A DNA stretch of 64,000 bases from Zhuqueibacter pondensis (GCA_034505955.1 JAPDQK010000030.1:1-64000); one strand, 5' to 3'; positions 24,480-34,005 are shown, counted from the stretch's first letter. Numbers and translations: made by a program. The notes: generated from the letters alone by a model not told the origin.

Positions 24480-24583
24480 GAAAATTCTTCCACAAAAATT
24501 TATCCAAGCCCAAGTTACGAATTGCACCAGAAATTTGCAATGGAAAAATGCAGCACATTTCGGCTGGCGATACGATGACCAAT

Positions 24584-27406
24584 TCATCTCAACAAACTGA
24601 TCTTTTCAGAGGCTAAAAACTCTTCTTCACCGGCATTCACTTTCACGCGCACCACATAAATCCCAGCCGCTGCGGGCAGATCTCGCTCATCTTCACCGCG
24701 CCAGGAAAAAGCATATTCGCCGGGTTGCTGATCGGCCATCACGAGCGATTTGAGTCTTTGCCCCATTAAATTGAAAATTTCCACCTGTACTCTCGCTCGT
24801 TTCACGAGGCGATAAGCAATTTGCGTCGTCTCAGAAAAGGGATTGGGATGAGGCGGATAAAGACGAAAAAAGGTGGGAAGCTCGGATTGCGGCGTTGTCG
24901 AAGATACCAAATCTTCGCCACTGATCCGCAGGACATATTTCTCATCCGGCACAGTTTGACATTTCACCACGAGCAGTTGTTTTGCCGAGTCATACCACCA
25001 GCCTTCGTTGTAACGCCGGAGCTCATCGACACTTTTACGCGCAACCAGCTTGTTCGCATTTTTCGTCACCGAGTCCGGTGTCTGGCTGATATGATGAAGC
25101 TCGCAGAAATAGACACGGCGATTTGGTTTTCCCGAATAATCACCGCTGCTTCGCCCGATCGTTACGCTCACGACCGCCGGTTGTACCTCGCAAGCGAACG
25201 TGGTGAGCGCAAATGCGCCGGAGCGATATGCCGTTGTTCTGCCATCGTCCGCATACAACGTGAAACTGGATTGCCTCGAGGGATAAATCACCAACGTGAG
25301 CGTGTCAAGCGGGAATTCATCGCTGTAATTCATCTCATTCTGCAGAGGAATGACGGCGCCGCGCTTGACAAAGAGCGGGAGAGTTTCCAACGGAGCATTT
25401 GCCGTGATTGTCGTTCCGCCCGAATAAATTCTGTCCGTCCAGTAATCGACCCATTCACCTTCGGGGAGATAGAGGCTCCGGCTCGTTACGCCAGGTTGAG
25501 TCACTGGTGCAACCAGGAAATCGGGGCCCCAAAGATATTCGTTGCCGAGATTGTAAACATTCGGATCATTCGGATATTCCAACACCAGCGGACGCGCAAT
25601 TGGAACACCGGTGGAATGATTTTCATAAGCCAACGTGTAAGAATAGGGGAGTAGGCGATAGCGCAATTGCAGCAAGCTCTTCACAATCGCTTCAGCAGTT
25701 GTGCCGAAAGCCCAGGGTTCAGTTTGATGCGTGCCATCGGCACCGTGTGCGCGCGCAATCGGAGAGAATGCCCCCAGTTGCATCCACCGGACATAAAGCT
25801 CCGGCGAAGGATTGCCGGTAAAACCGCTGAGATCAGAATGTTGATATGCCACGCCGGACAAGCCCATCCCGAGCATAATCGGAATCTGCACGGCCAGACC
25901 GCCGAAAGACGATCTCACATCTCCGGACCACGGAAAGGTGCTGTAACGCTGCATGCCGGCGAATCCTGAGCGGGTAATGTTGAACACGCGCTGCTGCGGA
26001 TACGAAACACTGTAACCATCAAAAAGCGATTTACTCCACAGCAAATTGAAAATGTTGTGCACTTTTGCCGCCGAGCCAAGTTGATGTTGCATCTCCGAGG
26101 GATGCACTTCCGGTTCGCCGAGATCGGTCCACCAGCCGGAAACGCCCTGCGCCATCAATGGCTCATGCAAGCTCCACCACCACGCCCGCGCGCCGGGATT
26201 GGTCAAGTCGAGCAGACTCGCCGACCCAGCCCAAAAATCCGGGATGATCAGCGCTTGACCACTGGCGTTGGTGCCAAAATATTTTCTCGCATTCGCAGCG
26301 GCGTAATTTGATGAAGTTGTGACGATATATGGCTCAGTAATGAGAATGGTTTTGATGCCCATTGCCAAAAAATCTCGCACCATTTGCGCCGGATTTTGCC
26401 AGCTCGCGGTGTCCCAGCTCATGTTGCCCATACCGCGCACGCCGCCAAACCAGTACAGGTCGAGAACGATGGCATCGCAGGGAATCTTTTTCTGGCGCAT
26501 CGTATTGACCATTTCTCTTGCCTGCGTTTCATTGCGGTAGCCATATTTTGATTGCAAATAGCCAAGCGCCCAACGCGGCGGCATGGGCTGGCGGCCGGTG
26601 AGTGCCGTATAATTCTTCAAAATGCTTTTCAAGTCCGGGCCGTAGATGAAATAAAAAATCATCTCGCCGGCATCGGCGCGGTAGGAGTAATAATCCGGAT
26701 TTTCCGCGCCCATGTCAAAAAGGCCGGGATGGGTGTTATCGAAATAAATGCCGTAGCCGCGAGTTGAACAGAAGAAGGGGATGTTGATATTCATTGTGGC
26801 CAGCGGTATACTGTAACCAAACACGGGACGATTGTAGGTATCGAAGCGATAACCTTTGCGATCAAGACTGATGCCGCGTTCGCCGAAGCCATAGAAATGC
26901 TCATCCGCAGTTTGATTGAAGTAAGCATAACGGAGACCGCCATCCCAGCCGAGTCCACCGGCTGGGCGTTCCTGCAAAAGTAAGCGTCCGTTGCGCTCGC
27001 GAAAAACGAGGCGAAATGGCCGCTTGCGACAAGCGAGGGTCAATGCGTTCGTGTGAAAATTGATGCTATCCGGAAAATTTTGCACTGTGAAGTTAACGGC
27101 CGGCCAATCCTCACAAAACGTTACAAAAGAGGTGTCGCGCGTGAGCGTGCCGAAAGGAGTGTATTTGACTTTGATGATGGATTCGCTGCAAAATTCCAGC
27201 AGGAGGGAAGCTGATTCACAGGAAAAAATGACCGAGTCGCCGCGAATGGCATGACCGGTGTAATTGCCAACGAATTGCTGTCCGAAAGCCGTGGATGCGA
27301 AAAGAAAACCGGTGGTCAAAATCGACAAAAGTCGCTGGAATAGAAACAGGCAGAAACTTCTAGTCACCGTAGGTGGAATACTCGAGGTTTGTAGATTTCT
27401 CATCAT
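24584..27406 (-). CDS. Secreted GH31 family glycoside hydrolase with type IX sorting domain
   Basis: 940 residues. Signal peptide (FLFQRLLSILTTGFLFASTAFG), an N-terminal galactose-mutarotase-like domain, the GH31 barrel with catalytic nucleophile Asp in GWWTDLGEPE and acid/base Asp in FPWSGDVRSSFGGL, a proximal C-terminal beta domain (PLFVKRGAVIPLQ), and from about residue 845 a sorting domain (LYPPHPNPFSETTQIAYRL...LPAAAGIYVVRV). GH31 holds alpha-glucosidases, alpha-xylosidases and transglucosylases; the DLGEPE context suits alpha-glucosidase or alpha-xylosidase. The sorting tail differs in sequence from those at the window start. Outside the cell it would trim oligosaccharides. No sugar transporter is adjacent. 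Confidence 0.93.
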   Translation of the reverse strand: MMRNLQTSSIPPTVTRSFCLFLFQRLLSILTTGFLFASTAFGQQFVGNYTGHAIRGDSVIFSCESASLLLEFCSESIIKVKYTPFGTLTRDTSFVTFCEDWPAVNFTVQNFPDSINFHTNALTLACRKRPFRLVFRERNGRLLLQERPAGGLGWDGGLRYAYFNQTADEHFYGFGERGISLDRKGYRFDTYNRPVFGYSIPLATMNINIPFFCSTRGYGIYFDNTHPGLFDMGAENPDYYSYRADAGEMIFYFIYGPDLKSILKNYTALTGRQPMPPRWALGYLQSKYGYRNETQAREMVNTMRQKKIPCDAIVLDLYWFGGVRGMGNMSWDTASWQNPAQMVRDFLAMGIKTILITEPYIVTTSSNYAAANARKYFGTNASGQALIIPDFWAGSASLLDLTNPGARAWWWSLHEPLMAQGVSGWWTDLGEPEVHPSEMQHQLGSAAKVHNIFNLLWSKSLFDGYSVSYPQQRVFNITRSGFAGMQRYSTFPWSGDVRSSFGGLAVQIPIMLGMGLSGVAYQHSDLSGFTGNPSPELYVRWMQLGAFSPIARAHGADGTHQTEPWAFGTTAEAIVKSLLQLRYRLLPYSYTLAYENHSTGVPIARPLVLEYPNDPNVYNLGNEYLWGPDFLVAPVTQPGVTSRSLYLPEGEWVDYWTDRIYSGGTTITANAPLETLPLFVKRGAVIPLQNEMNYSDEFPLDTLTLVIYPSRQSSFTLYADDGRTTAYRSGAFALTTFACEVQPAVVSVTIGRSSGDYSGKPNRRVYFCELHHISQTPDSVTKNANKLVARKSVDELRRYNEGWWYDSAKQLLVVKCQTVPDEKYVLRISGEDLVSSTTPQSELPTFFRLYPPHPNPFSETTQIAYRLVKRARVQVEIFNLMGQRLKSLVMADQQPGEYAFSWRGEDERDLPAAAGIYVVRVKVNAGEEEFLASEKISLLR

Positions 27407-27505
27407 CGCATGCTTTGGGGCTTCGGAATCGTGCTCCGTTTAGTTTGTTGTTCGAGGCTGTTCATGTAATTTGCCGACATTCGAAAAATTTGGCTGGCAC
27501 GAACA

Positions 27506-28810
27506 TTATGATTTGGAGGGTTTGCGTACGGATTGGGACGCTGAGTTTGGTTGAGTTTGGCTGGTCATGACAGTGCTCTTGAGCGCTGTGCCCGTCTGTG
27601 GGCCCATGGTTTTTTTTATTTCGGCTGCAGGTGATTGACTCGGCGTTGGGGCGACGGCCGGCAATTCAGCCTTCGTCGCGGGCATGACTTCCAGCATCGC
27701 GCCTGATTCGGGAACAGCGTAAGGTGGCGGGCCAAAAATGTAGTATTTGGTGAAACCCCAATAAAGTATGCTAATGGTTTCCTTGATAATGCTGACCAAC
27801 GGTACGGCCACGACCATCCCGAGAATGCCGCCAATGTGGCCGCCGGCAAAAATCGAGATGATCACGACGACCGGGTGCAATTCGACACTTTTGGAAACCA
27901 CGGTTGGCTGCACAATCACATCGTCGATGAGCTTGATCACCGCAAACGCCACAATGATGGGGATGACACCTGAAAAACTTCCAGTATCGACGATCGAGAC
28001 CACGACCGCCGGAATGCCACCGACAAAAGGACCGAGAAAGGGAATCATATTCGCCATGCCGGCTAATGCACCAATCAGCAATGCATAGCGCAACTTCAAC
28101 AATGACAGGGCAGTCATCGCCATGATGCCGACAATCGTCGCATCCAGCAGTTGCCCACGAATGAAACGTCCAAGTTGCAGTGTCGCCTTGTGAATCAAGC
28201 TCAACGACATTTCGAAGTAACGGTTCGGAATGCGCTGCACAATGTTCTTTTTCAATGCCCGGGCATCTTTCAGCATAAAAAACGTCAAAAACGGAATAAT
28301 GATCATTTCGCCGACTGCCGAAAAAGTGCCCATCAGTCCCTCCAGTGTCCGGCTGATGAAAAATTCGCCGTATTCAACGCTCTTTTGGGCGATCGTGTCA
28401 ATGAGATTCGACTGTGCCAACCCCGGCAGCGCCGAGCGCAATTTCGCCTTGAGACGTTCGATCAAATGTTGTGTATCCTCGATCTGCACGCCGGCAACTA
28501 AATGTTGGATCTCATTGACCACATTCCGCCAAAGCAGCGAGACCGTCAAGCCCACCGTCAGGCCGAGGAGAAGAAAAACAATAATAACAGCCCAGGTGCG
28601 CGGAAGGCCGCGATTTTCCATGGCATCGACCAGCGGCACAAGCAGATAGGCAAGAAAAATGGCAATGACCACCGGTGTAATCAAATCGCGCAAAAGCACG
28701 AGCAGGGCAATCGTAACGGCAGCCAACAGAATCGCCACAGCAACGCGCCGAACCTGCGCGAAATGCCGGTCAGAGAACTGCAAGTGATATTGGCGGGTAG
28801 TTTTGGGCAT
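27506..28810 (-). CDS. AI-2E (PerM/YdiK) family transporter
   Basis: 434 residues, about eight membrane segments in the family pattern: two N-terminal helices (AVAILLAAVTIALLVLLRDL, VVIAIFLAYLLVPL), a large loop with amphipathic helices (RLKAKLRSALPGLAQSNL), then GMANMIPFLGPFVGGIPA and GGHIGGILGMVVAVPLVSII, the hallmark block. Members export small molecules or sodium; the AI-2 role holds only for TqsA. The 60-residue C-terminal tail is rich in Pro, Ala and Thr and is not conserved in style. It lies alone, 99 bases upstream (on its own strand) from the GH31 gene. Confidence 0.92.
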   Translation of the reverse strand: MPKTTRQYHLQFSDRHFAQVRRVAVAILLAAVTIALLVLLRDLITPVVIAIFLAYLLVPLVDAMENRGLPRTWAVIIVFLLLGLTVGLTVSLLWRNVVNEIQHLVAGVQIEDTQHLIERLKAKLRSALPGLAQSNLIDTIAQKSVEYGEFFISRTLEGLMGTFSAVGEMIIIPFLTFFMLKDARALKKNIVQRIPNRYFEMSLSLIHKATLQLGRFIRGQLLDATIVGIMAMTALSLLKLRYALLIGALAGMANMIPFLGPFVGGIPAVVVSIVDTGSFSGVIPIIVAFAVIKLIDDVIVQPTVVSKSVELHPVVVIISIFAGGHIGGILGMVVAVPLVSIIKETISILYWGFTKYYIFGPPPYAVPESGAMLEVMPATKAELPAVAPTPSQSPAAEIKKTMGPQTGTALKSTVMTSQTQPNSASQSVRKPSKS

Positions 28811-28959
28811 GCCATAATATAGCGCTTGATGAGGAGAGAATCAAGCAGATGTTCGGAAAATAATTTTGCCTTGCTTTTCTCTGTAAAAATTTTGTAACTT
28901 CAGTTGGTCAGTCATAATCCGTCTATTTCAGCAATCACGTTACGATCACGGAACCAAAC

Positions 28960-29874
28960 ATGCACAACGACTTGATCACGCCAACCCAAAGTCATGACGC
29001 AGCCCTTTCTTCTCAATCCGCTTCCGTAAAATTCACCAAAGTGAATCGCATCGGCCTGCCGATCCATGGCTATTGGGGAATTGCGATTATGCTGCTCGGC
29101 GAAGCGCTGATGTTCGCTAAAATCGAGCCGGTCCCTACCTGGTTTACACCGATTCAATGGACGGGTTACATTCTGCTGCTCGATGCACTATTGCTCCGAT
29201 GGCGTGGGGAATCATTTATTTTTGATCGCACGCGGGAATTTGTTTTGCTTTTGATCGTATCGATCGCCTGCTGGTTTCTCTTCGAGGCGTACAACCTGCA
29301 TTTGCGCAATTGGGCATATCATAATTTGCCGGAAAACATGGTCGTGCGCCTGATCGGGTTCTTTTGGGCATTTGCCACCATTTTCCCCGGAATTTTGATG
29401 ACCAGCGAGGTGATCGATGAGCTCGGCATTTTTCGCCGGGCCACATTCTCACCGGTAAAAGTGCCGAACTGGACTCATCAACTTTTGCTCGTTACCGGTG
29501 CGCTCTGCTGCATCGTGCCGGTGCTCGTTCCCGCAGCCCTTGCAAAATATCTTTTCGCGTTCGTCTGGATCGGATTCGTTCTGCTGCTTGATCCGATCAA
29601 TTATCGTCTCGGCATGCCCTCGCTGCTGCGCGATCTGGAGAAAGGCAGTGTTCAAAAACTTCTGTCGCTTTTTCTATCCGGACTCGTTTGTGGCATTTTA
29701 TGGGAATTCTGGAATTACTGGGCAAAGGCAAAATGGGTGTACACTGTGCCTTATCTCGATAAACCCAAAATTTTTGAAATGCCGTTGTATGGCTTTCTCG
29801 GCTTTTTGCCTTTTGCCGCCGAATGTTTTGTGATGTGGCAACTGGCGTTGTACTTCGTACTTCATAAAAAGTAA
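28960..29874 (+). CDS. Polytopic inner-membrane protein of unknown function
   Basis: 304 residues, with about eight hydrophobic segments, for example YWGIAIMLLGEALMFAKI, FVLLLIVSIACWFLFEAY, LIGFFWAFATIFPGILM, YLFAFVWIGFVLLLDPI and LSLFLSGLVCGILWEFWNYW. Trp- and Phe-rich turns (NLHLRNWAYHNLP, AKAKWVYTVPYLD, MPLYGFLGFLPFAAECFVMW) recur in conserved-looking loops. I do not recognise the family. No partner gene is adjacent; a MITE-like repeat follows. Confidence 0.8.
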   Translation: MHNDLITPTQSHDAALSSQSASVKFTKVNRIGLPIHGYWGIAIMLLGEALMFAKIEPVPTWFTPIQWTGYILLLDALLLRWRGESFIFDRTREFVLLLIVSIACWFLFEAYNLHLRNWAYHNLPENMVVRLIGFFWAFATIFPGILMTSEVIDELGIFRRATFSPVKVPNWTHQLLLVTGALCCIVPVLVPAALAKYLFAFVWIGFVLLLDPINYRLGMPSLLRDLEKGSVQKLLSLFLSGLVCGILWEFWNYWAKAKWVYTVPYLDKPKIFEMPLYGFLGFLPFAAECFVMWQLALYFVLHKK

Positions 29875-29909
29875 AATCGTAAACGCATGGCATGAAACTC
29901 AATTAGTAA

Positions 29910-30083
29910 GAATTTAGCCATCTGAACTTTACCATAACTAAGGCTGTCATTCCGTAGGCTACGCCCGTAGGGAATCTTTTTTGGTACTAGCAAGTATTTC
30001 TTTAAAAAGTAAAAAGATTCCCTACGGGCGTAGCCTACGGACGCAGTCTTCCAGAATGACATCTTCTTCAGTTGGCTAAATTC
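29910..30083. mobile_element. MITE-like element, copy B (core inverted relative to copy A)
   Basis: Ends GAATTTAGCCATCTGAA and TTCAGTTGGCTAAATTC match copy A (20527-20674) in the same direction. The palindrome is longer here: GTCATTCCGTAGGCTACGCC and its inverse are both kept. The core reads GGTACTAG, CAAGTATTTCTTTAAAAAGT, the exact reverse complement of the core in copy A. It lies directly before cutA. Confidence 0.8.
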
Positions 30084-30112
30084 ATACCTCAATTACAAGG
30101 CGTAAGTGTGAT

Positions 30113-30442
30113 ATGAATGAACGGGCAGAGAACATCGTTGTTTTGATGACTGCCGCCAACGAAGAAGAAGGCGCGAAGTTGGCAAAACTTTTAGTGGAAA
30201 CGCGGCTCGCCGCCTGTGTCTCGCTCGTCCCGCAAGCCCGCTCGTTCTTTTGGTGGGAGGGAAAGATGGACGAGCAATCCGAAACCATCATGATCGTCAA
30301 GACCCGGCGCCAAGTCTTGTCCTTGCTCATCGAAACCGTGCAAAAACATCACAGCTATTCGGTACCGGAGATCATTGCGTTGCCGATCATCGATGGTGCG
30401 GCCAATTATTTGAATTGGCTGGCGGCGGAAGTGAGATCGTGA
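30113..30442 (+). CDS. cutA: CutA divalent-cation tolerance protein
   Basis: 109 residues, full length for CutA. Family features: VLMTAANEEEGAKLAKLLVE, AACVSLVPQARSFFWWEGKM (with the conserved Cys-Val and Trp-Glu-Gly), IMIVKTRR and HSYSVPEIIALPI. CutA trimers resemble PII proteins; copper tolerance is the classic phenotype, with no proven mechanism. It is the first gene of a six-gene run, three bases before the MBL gene. Confidence 0.95.
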   Translation: MNERAENIVVLMTAANEEEGAKLAKLLVETRLAACVSLVPQARSFFWWEGKMDEQSETIMIVKTRRQVLSLLIETVQKHHSYSVPEIIALPIIDGAANYLNWLAAEVRS

Positions 30443-30445
30443 CTC

Positions 30446-31204
30446 ATGGTTGCTGAAATCACCGTGCTGGGTTCGGGCACCCGAGTGCCGCTGCGCGAGC
30501 GCAGCATGTCCGGCTATGCGGTTTCACGTCCGGATTTTTTTCTACTGTTGGATTGCGGTGGCGGCGTGGTTCGGCGCGCACTCGAAGCCGGGCTGCCAAT
30601 TTTGCACGTCGATGCCATCCTCTTTTCGCACTTGCATCTTGACCACGTGGCCGACTTGCCGGAATTGCTCTGGGCGCTCGATGGGGAAGGACATCAGCGC
30701 GCTGCACGTCCGCTGCAGCTTTTCGGCCCTCCGGGTTTCGGAGATTTTTGGGGCGGTCTGAGTGATTTATACGGAAAATGGCTGCGGCGGCTGCCCGTGC
30801 CAATACACGTTCGCGAAGTGCAGCGTGAAGGATTTCGTCTCGGCCCATGGCAAATAGAAACTTTGCCGATGTTTCACGGCACCCCGGCGAATGGTTACCG
30901 CCTCGAATGCGAGGGGAAAATTCTGGCTTACACTGGCGACACCGGCCCTTGTGAAGAAATCGCGGCGTTGGCACGTAGTGCGGATTGGCTGATTATCGAG
31001 TGCTCATATCCCGATGGTCATGCCATGCCCACACATTTGACCGCCAGTGAAGTTGGGCAACTGGCTTCACGGGCAAATTGTCAGCGCGTGTTGCTCACGC
31101 ATTTTTATCCTGAATGTTTCGAGGTTGATGTTGCCAGCCAGTGCCGCAAATTTTTTCCCGGAACGATCGAACTCGCAAACGATTTGCAACGTCTGATATT
31201 ATAA
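30446..31204 (+). CDS. MBL-fold metallo-hydrolase, RNase Z-like
   Basis: 252 residues. Metallo-beta-lactamase fold: ITVLGSGTRVP, metal site FSHLHLDHVADLP (HxHxDH), His in MFHGTPANGY, AYTGDTGPCEE and final His in LLTHFYPECF. This is the ribonuclease Z/phosphodiesterase-like branch, but it is shorter and lacks a flexible arm, so tRNA processing is not assured. It starts three bases after cutA and its stop overlaps the start of the TonB-like gene (TAATG). Confidence 0.9.
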   Translation: MVAEITVLGSGTRVPLRERSMSGYAVSRPDFFLLLDCGGGVVRRALEAGLPILHVDAILFSHLHLDHVADLPELLWALDGEGHQRAARPLQLFGPPGFGDFWGGLSDLYGKWLRRLPVPIHVREVQREGFRLGPWQIETLPMFHGTPANGYRLECEGKILAYTGDTGPCEEIAALARSADWLIIECSYPDGHAMPTHLTASEVGQLASRANCQRVLLTHFYPECFEVDVASQCRKFFPGTIELANDLQRLIL

Positions 31205-32121
31205 TGCCCCCGTTCACTCGAAAAGATCGCACTATTGGCATGGCGGCCAAGTGGAAGATGAATGAAAAGACAATCTACCGGCTGGCGATTGTCCTCTCCG
31301 CCATTCTGCATGGTCTTGCATTTGTGCTCGTGGGATTTGTGTTTCCATTTTCTTCAAACTTGCAACCCAAGGTCAGTGAAGCAAAAGAGTATCGCCCGCC
31401 ATTGGTTTTCACTCTGGCGGAAACTCCGGAATCGGCACGGCGAGAAAAACCGCCGGAACAGGCCACGCACCTATCCGATAAAAATGCGGTCGCGCAAAAT
31501 CCAGCCGCTCCACAAAATTTGCCAGTCGGTGAACCGTTTGCGACAGGTTCTTTACCGGAAGCGACAACCGGACCACAACCTCCTGCGCCCCTGAAAGAAC
31601 CGGAAAGTTCACCGCCCCCAATTGCTGCCAATGAACAAAATGCCGAGATCACTGCCAAAAGATTTCAGCAAACAGACGGTGTCAGATCCGGTTTTACCAG
31701 GGATTTCTTGACGGGTGGCCAACGGTCCGCGCCGCAACAATATTCGGACAATTCCGAGCCCATCCTGGAAAACCTCCAGTCCCGTGCGCCCGAGCTTGGC
31801 GGTTTTTCATTCAACACGTACGCCTGGGATTTTGCCCCGTACATGCTCTGGTTGAAAAGACACATCCAGCGCAACATCTATCCGCCACCGGCTTTCACGC
31901 ACATGGGCATCATCAGCGGCCGTACGCTTTTGCGCTTTCGCATCAATCAGGATGGAACTTTGCAGGGGATGGAGCTGCTGGGCTATAATGGTCACAAATC
32001 GCTGATGGAGACGAGTGTGCGCGCCGTTCAGCTCTCCACGCCCTTCCGGCCGCTGCCAAAGGATTTTCCTGAAGATTATTTGGAAGTAACAGCACAATTC
32101 GATTATATCATCAAACGTTAA
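31204..32121 (+). CDS. TonB-like periplasmic energy transducer
   Basis: 305 residues from ATG 31204, which overlaps the MBL stop; ATG 31240 or 31258 are alternatives. One N-terminal membrane anchor (RLAIVLSAILHGLAFVLVGFVF), a long periplasmic linker rich in Pro, Glu and Ala (EKPPEQATHL, GPQPPAPLKEPESSPPP), and a C-terminal domain of TonB/TolA type (ISGRTLLRFRINQDGTLQGM, AVQLSTPFRPLP). With ExbB and ExbD behind it, it would carry proton-motive energy to the outer membrane. A TolA-like role in envelope constriction is the alternative. Confidence 0.85.
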   Translation: MPPFTRKDRTIGMAAKWKMNEKTIYRLAIVLSAILHGLAFVLVGFVFPFSSNLQPKVSEAKEYRPPLVFTLAETPESARREKPPEQATHLSDKNAVAQNPAAPQNLPVGEPFATGSLPEATTGPQPPAPLKEPESSPPPIAANEQNAEITAKRFQQTDGVRSGFTRDFLTGGQRSAPQQYSDNSEPILENLQSRAPELGGFSFNTYAWDFAPYMLWLKRHIQRNIYPPPAFTHMGIISGRTLLRFRINQDGTLQGMELLGYNGHKSLMETSVRAVQLSTPFRPLPKDFPEDYLEVTAQFDYIIKR

Positions 32122-32136
32122 CCGCAAACGGAATTT

Positions 32137-32781
32137 ATGCAAACAGTCTGGGACTTTCTCGTCAAAGGTGGAATCACCATGATTCCGCTCGGCTTGTGCT
32201 CGATCATCGGCCTGGCCATCGTGATCGAAAAAATCATTACGTTACGGCGCTCACGCATTCTCACCCCGGAAGTCGTGGCGGTGGTGGATGGTCTCAACAA
32301 ATCAGAAGATGTGCCGCTGGTGCTGTCGATTTGCGAGAAGCACAACGGCCCGCTGCCGAACATCGTGCGCACCGCCTTGGAAAACCGCCATTTGCCGAAG
32401 GAGGAAATGAAGGAGGTGATCATCGACCAGGGCCGGCAGGAGATTCGCGCACTGGAGCATGGCTTGGGCGCACTGGAAACCGTTGCCGCAGTTTCGCCGC
32501 TGCTCGGCCTGTTCGGAACCGTCCTCGGCATTTTCAAAATCTTCCAGGTCATCAGCCGGATGGGTGTCGGCCAGGCTTCGGCGCTCTCCGGCGGCATTTC
32601 CGAAGCCGTGATCACTACCATCACCGGACTCGCCATTGCGATCCCAACCTCGGTTGCTTACTACTATTTCACGAATCGCGCCGAGAACTTGATTCTGGAT
32701 ATTGAGAAGCATACGACAACTTTGATGCGAAAGATTTCCAGTTTTCAGACCAACGCCGTCGTGGATGAAAAATCGATGTAA
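32137..32781 (+). CDS. MotA/TolQ/ExbB family proton channel protein
   Basis: 214 residues with three membrane segments: IPLGLCSIIGLAIVIEKI, SPLLGLFGTVLGIFKIFQVI and AVITTITGLAIAIPTSVAYY. The middle helix carries the family pattern PLLGLFGTVLGI. It forms the proton-conducting pentamer with an ExbD/TolR dimer. Stop overlaps the ExbD start (TAATG). Confidence 0.93.
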   Translation: MQTVWDFLVKGGITMIPLGLCSIIGLAIVIEKIITLRRSRILTPEVVAVVDGLNKSEDVPLVLSICEKHNGPLPNIVRTALENRHLPKEEMKEVIIDQGRQEIRALEHGLGALETVAAVSPLLGLFGTVLGIFKIFQVISRMGVGQASALSGGISEAVITTITGLAIAIPTSVAYYYFTNRAENLILDIEKHTTTLMRKISSFQTNAVVDEKSM

Positions 32782-33236
32782 TGCCACTGGGAACCATCAT
32801 GCAATTTCGTGAGACCTCACAATCCCTGTCCGGAAGCTACGGCCGAAGCCGGCGCCGGATTTTCATCAACATCACCTCGCTGATCGACGTCATCTTCATG
32901 CTGCTGATTTTCTTCGCGGTCAGCTCGACTTTCCTGGAACAGCCGGGCATGAAGCTGGAGCTGCCTTCCGCACAGAGCGCTGACATTGCGCAGATCAAAT
33001 CTTACATTCTTTATCTTGCCGAAGACGGCTCCATGCGGTTGAATGAAAAGCCGGTTACCCTGGCCGATCTGCCGAAAACCTTGGAAACGGCGCTGCCGCA
33101 AATGGCGGAGCAAAGCCTCACTTTGTTTGCCGACAAAAATGTTCGTCACGGTGACGTTGTCAAAGTCATGGATATTGCCCGGCAGGTGGGAGTCAAAAAG
33201 TTGGTCATCGCCACGACGCCGGAAGAGAAAGAATAA
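32781..33236 (+). CDS. ExbD/TolR family protein
   Basis: 151 residues from 32781, or 145 from ATG 32799. One membrane segment INITSLIDVIFMLLIFFAVS with the essential Asp, followed by a periplasmic domain (MKLELPSAQSADI, LFADKNVRHGDVVKVMDIAR). The Asp takes part in proton passage. Together with the gene before it and the TonB-like gene it makes a full energy module. Confidence 0.93.
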   Translation: MPLGTIMQFRETSQSLSGSYGRSRRRIFINITSLIDVIFMLLIFFAVSSTFLEQPGMKLELPSAQSADIAQIKSYILYLAEDGSMRLNEKPVTLADLPKTLETALPQMAEQSLTLFADKNVRHGDVVKVMDIARQVGVKKLVIATTPEEKE

Positions 33237-33249
33237 TTGCGTCAGGGAG

Positions 33250-34005
33250 ATGAAGCTTGTTCCAGATAAAATCTCATTTCGCCGTATTGCGCTGAAGAGC
33301 TGGCTGGTAATGAGTGTGGTCCTGCTCTTGTTCTCCACCGGCTTTTGTCAAACCGGATGGCGCGACATCGATTATCGGCACACAACCTGCAAAAACTTCC
33401 GCAGCAACCCGTTTTTTAGCCAGAGCATAGATTTCGATCATATTGACTACCGCCTGCTCCATGCCGCCATCTTTTATGTGACCAATGAAATCAGAATCAA
33501 AAATAAGCGCATGCCGCTGGCTTTTGCCCTCGAGTTGGAAAGGGCGGCCCATCTTCATGCCAAAAGCATGGTCGAGCAAGACTTCTTTTCCCACGACAAT
33601 CCCTACGACAAAAATAGGAGAACACCGGAGAAACGCGCCAGGTTGGCTGGAATCAAAAATCCTTTTATTGCCGAAAATATCGCCACCCATTTTGGCATCC
33701 AGTACCAGGCTGGCGCCCCGGTCTATCCCGTCGACAGAAGCAAAGGCACGTTTAGCTACAACTCGAGCGACTCCTTGATTCCCAACCACACTTATCTCTC
33801 TTTTGCCGAAGCCATCGTCAAGCAATGGATGGAATCATCCGGCCATCGCGCTAACATTCTTTCAAAAGATGCCGTGCAGCTCGGCTGCGGTGCCTATTTC
33901 TACCGCGATCCGAATTTTCACAACATGCCGACTTTCAAAGCCGTGCAGAATTTTCAATTGTACCGCCAAATTGTTCCGGGGAAAGGGATTGATCGGTGGC
34001 CGTAA
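33250..34005 (+). CDS. Exported CAP (SCP/PR1) domain protein
   Basis: 251 residues from ATG 33250 (GGGAG just before). Signal peptide (KSWLVMSVVLLLFSTGFCQT), then a CAP domain: LERAAHLHAKSMVEQDFFSH, the Glu in FIAENIATHF, and QWMESSGHRANILSKDAVQLG, with both conserved His residues and the Glu. Bacterial CAP proteins sit outside the cell; their activity is mostly unknown. It is the last gene of the cutA-exbD run, 13 bases after ExbD, so it may need or serve the energised envelope. Confidence 0.9.
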   Translation: MKLVPDKISFRRIALKSWLVMSVVLLLFSTGFCQTGWRDIDYRHTTCKNFRSNPFFSQSIDFDHIDYRLLHAAIFYVTNEIRIKNKRMPLAFALELERAAHLHAKSMVEQDFFSHDNPYDKNRRTPEKRARLAGIKNPFIAENIATHFGIQYQAGAPVYPVDRSKGTFSYNSSDSLIPNHTYLSFAEAIVKQWMESSGHRANILSKDAVQLGCGAYFYRDPNFHNMPTFKAVQNFQLYRQIVPGKGIDRWP

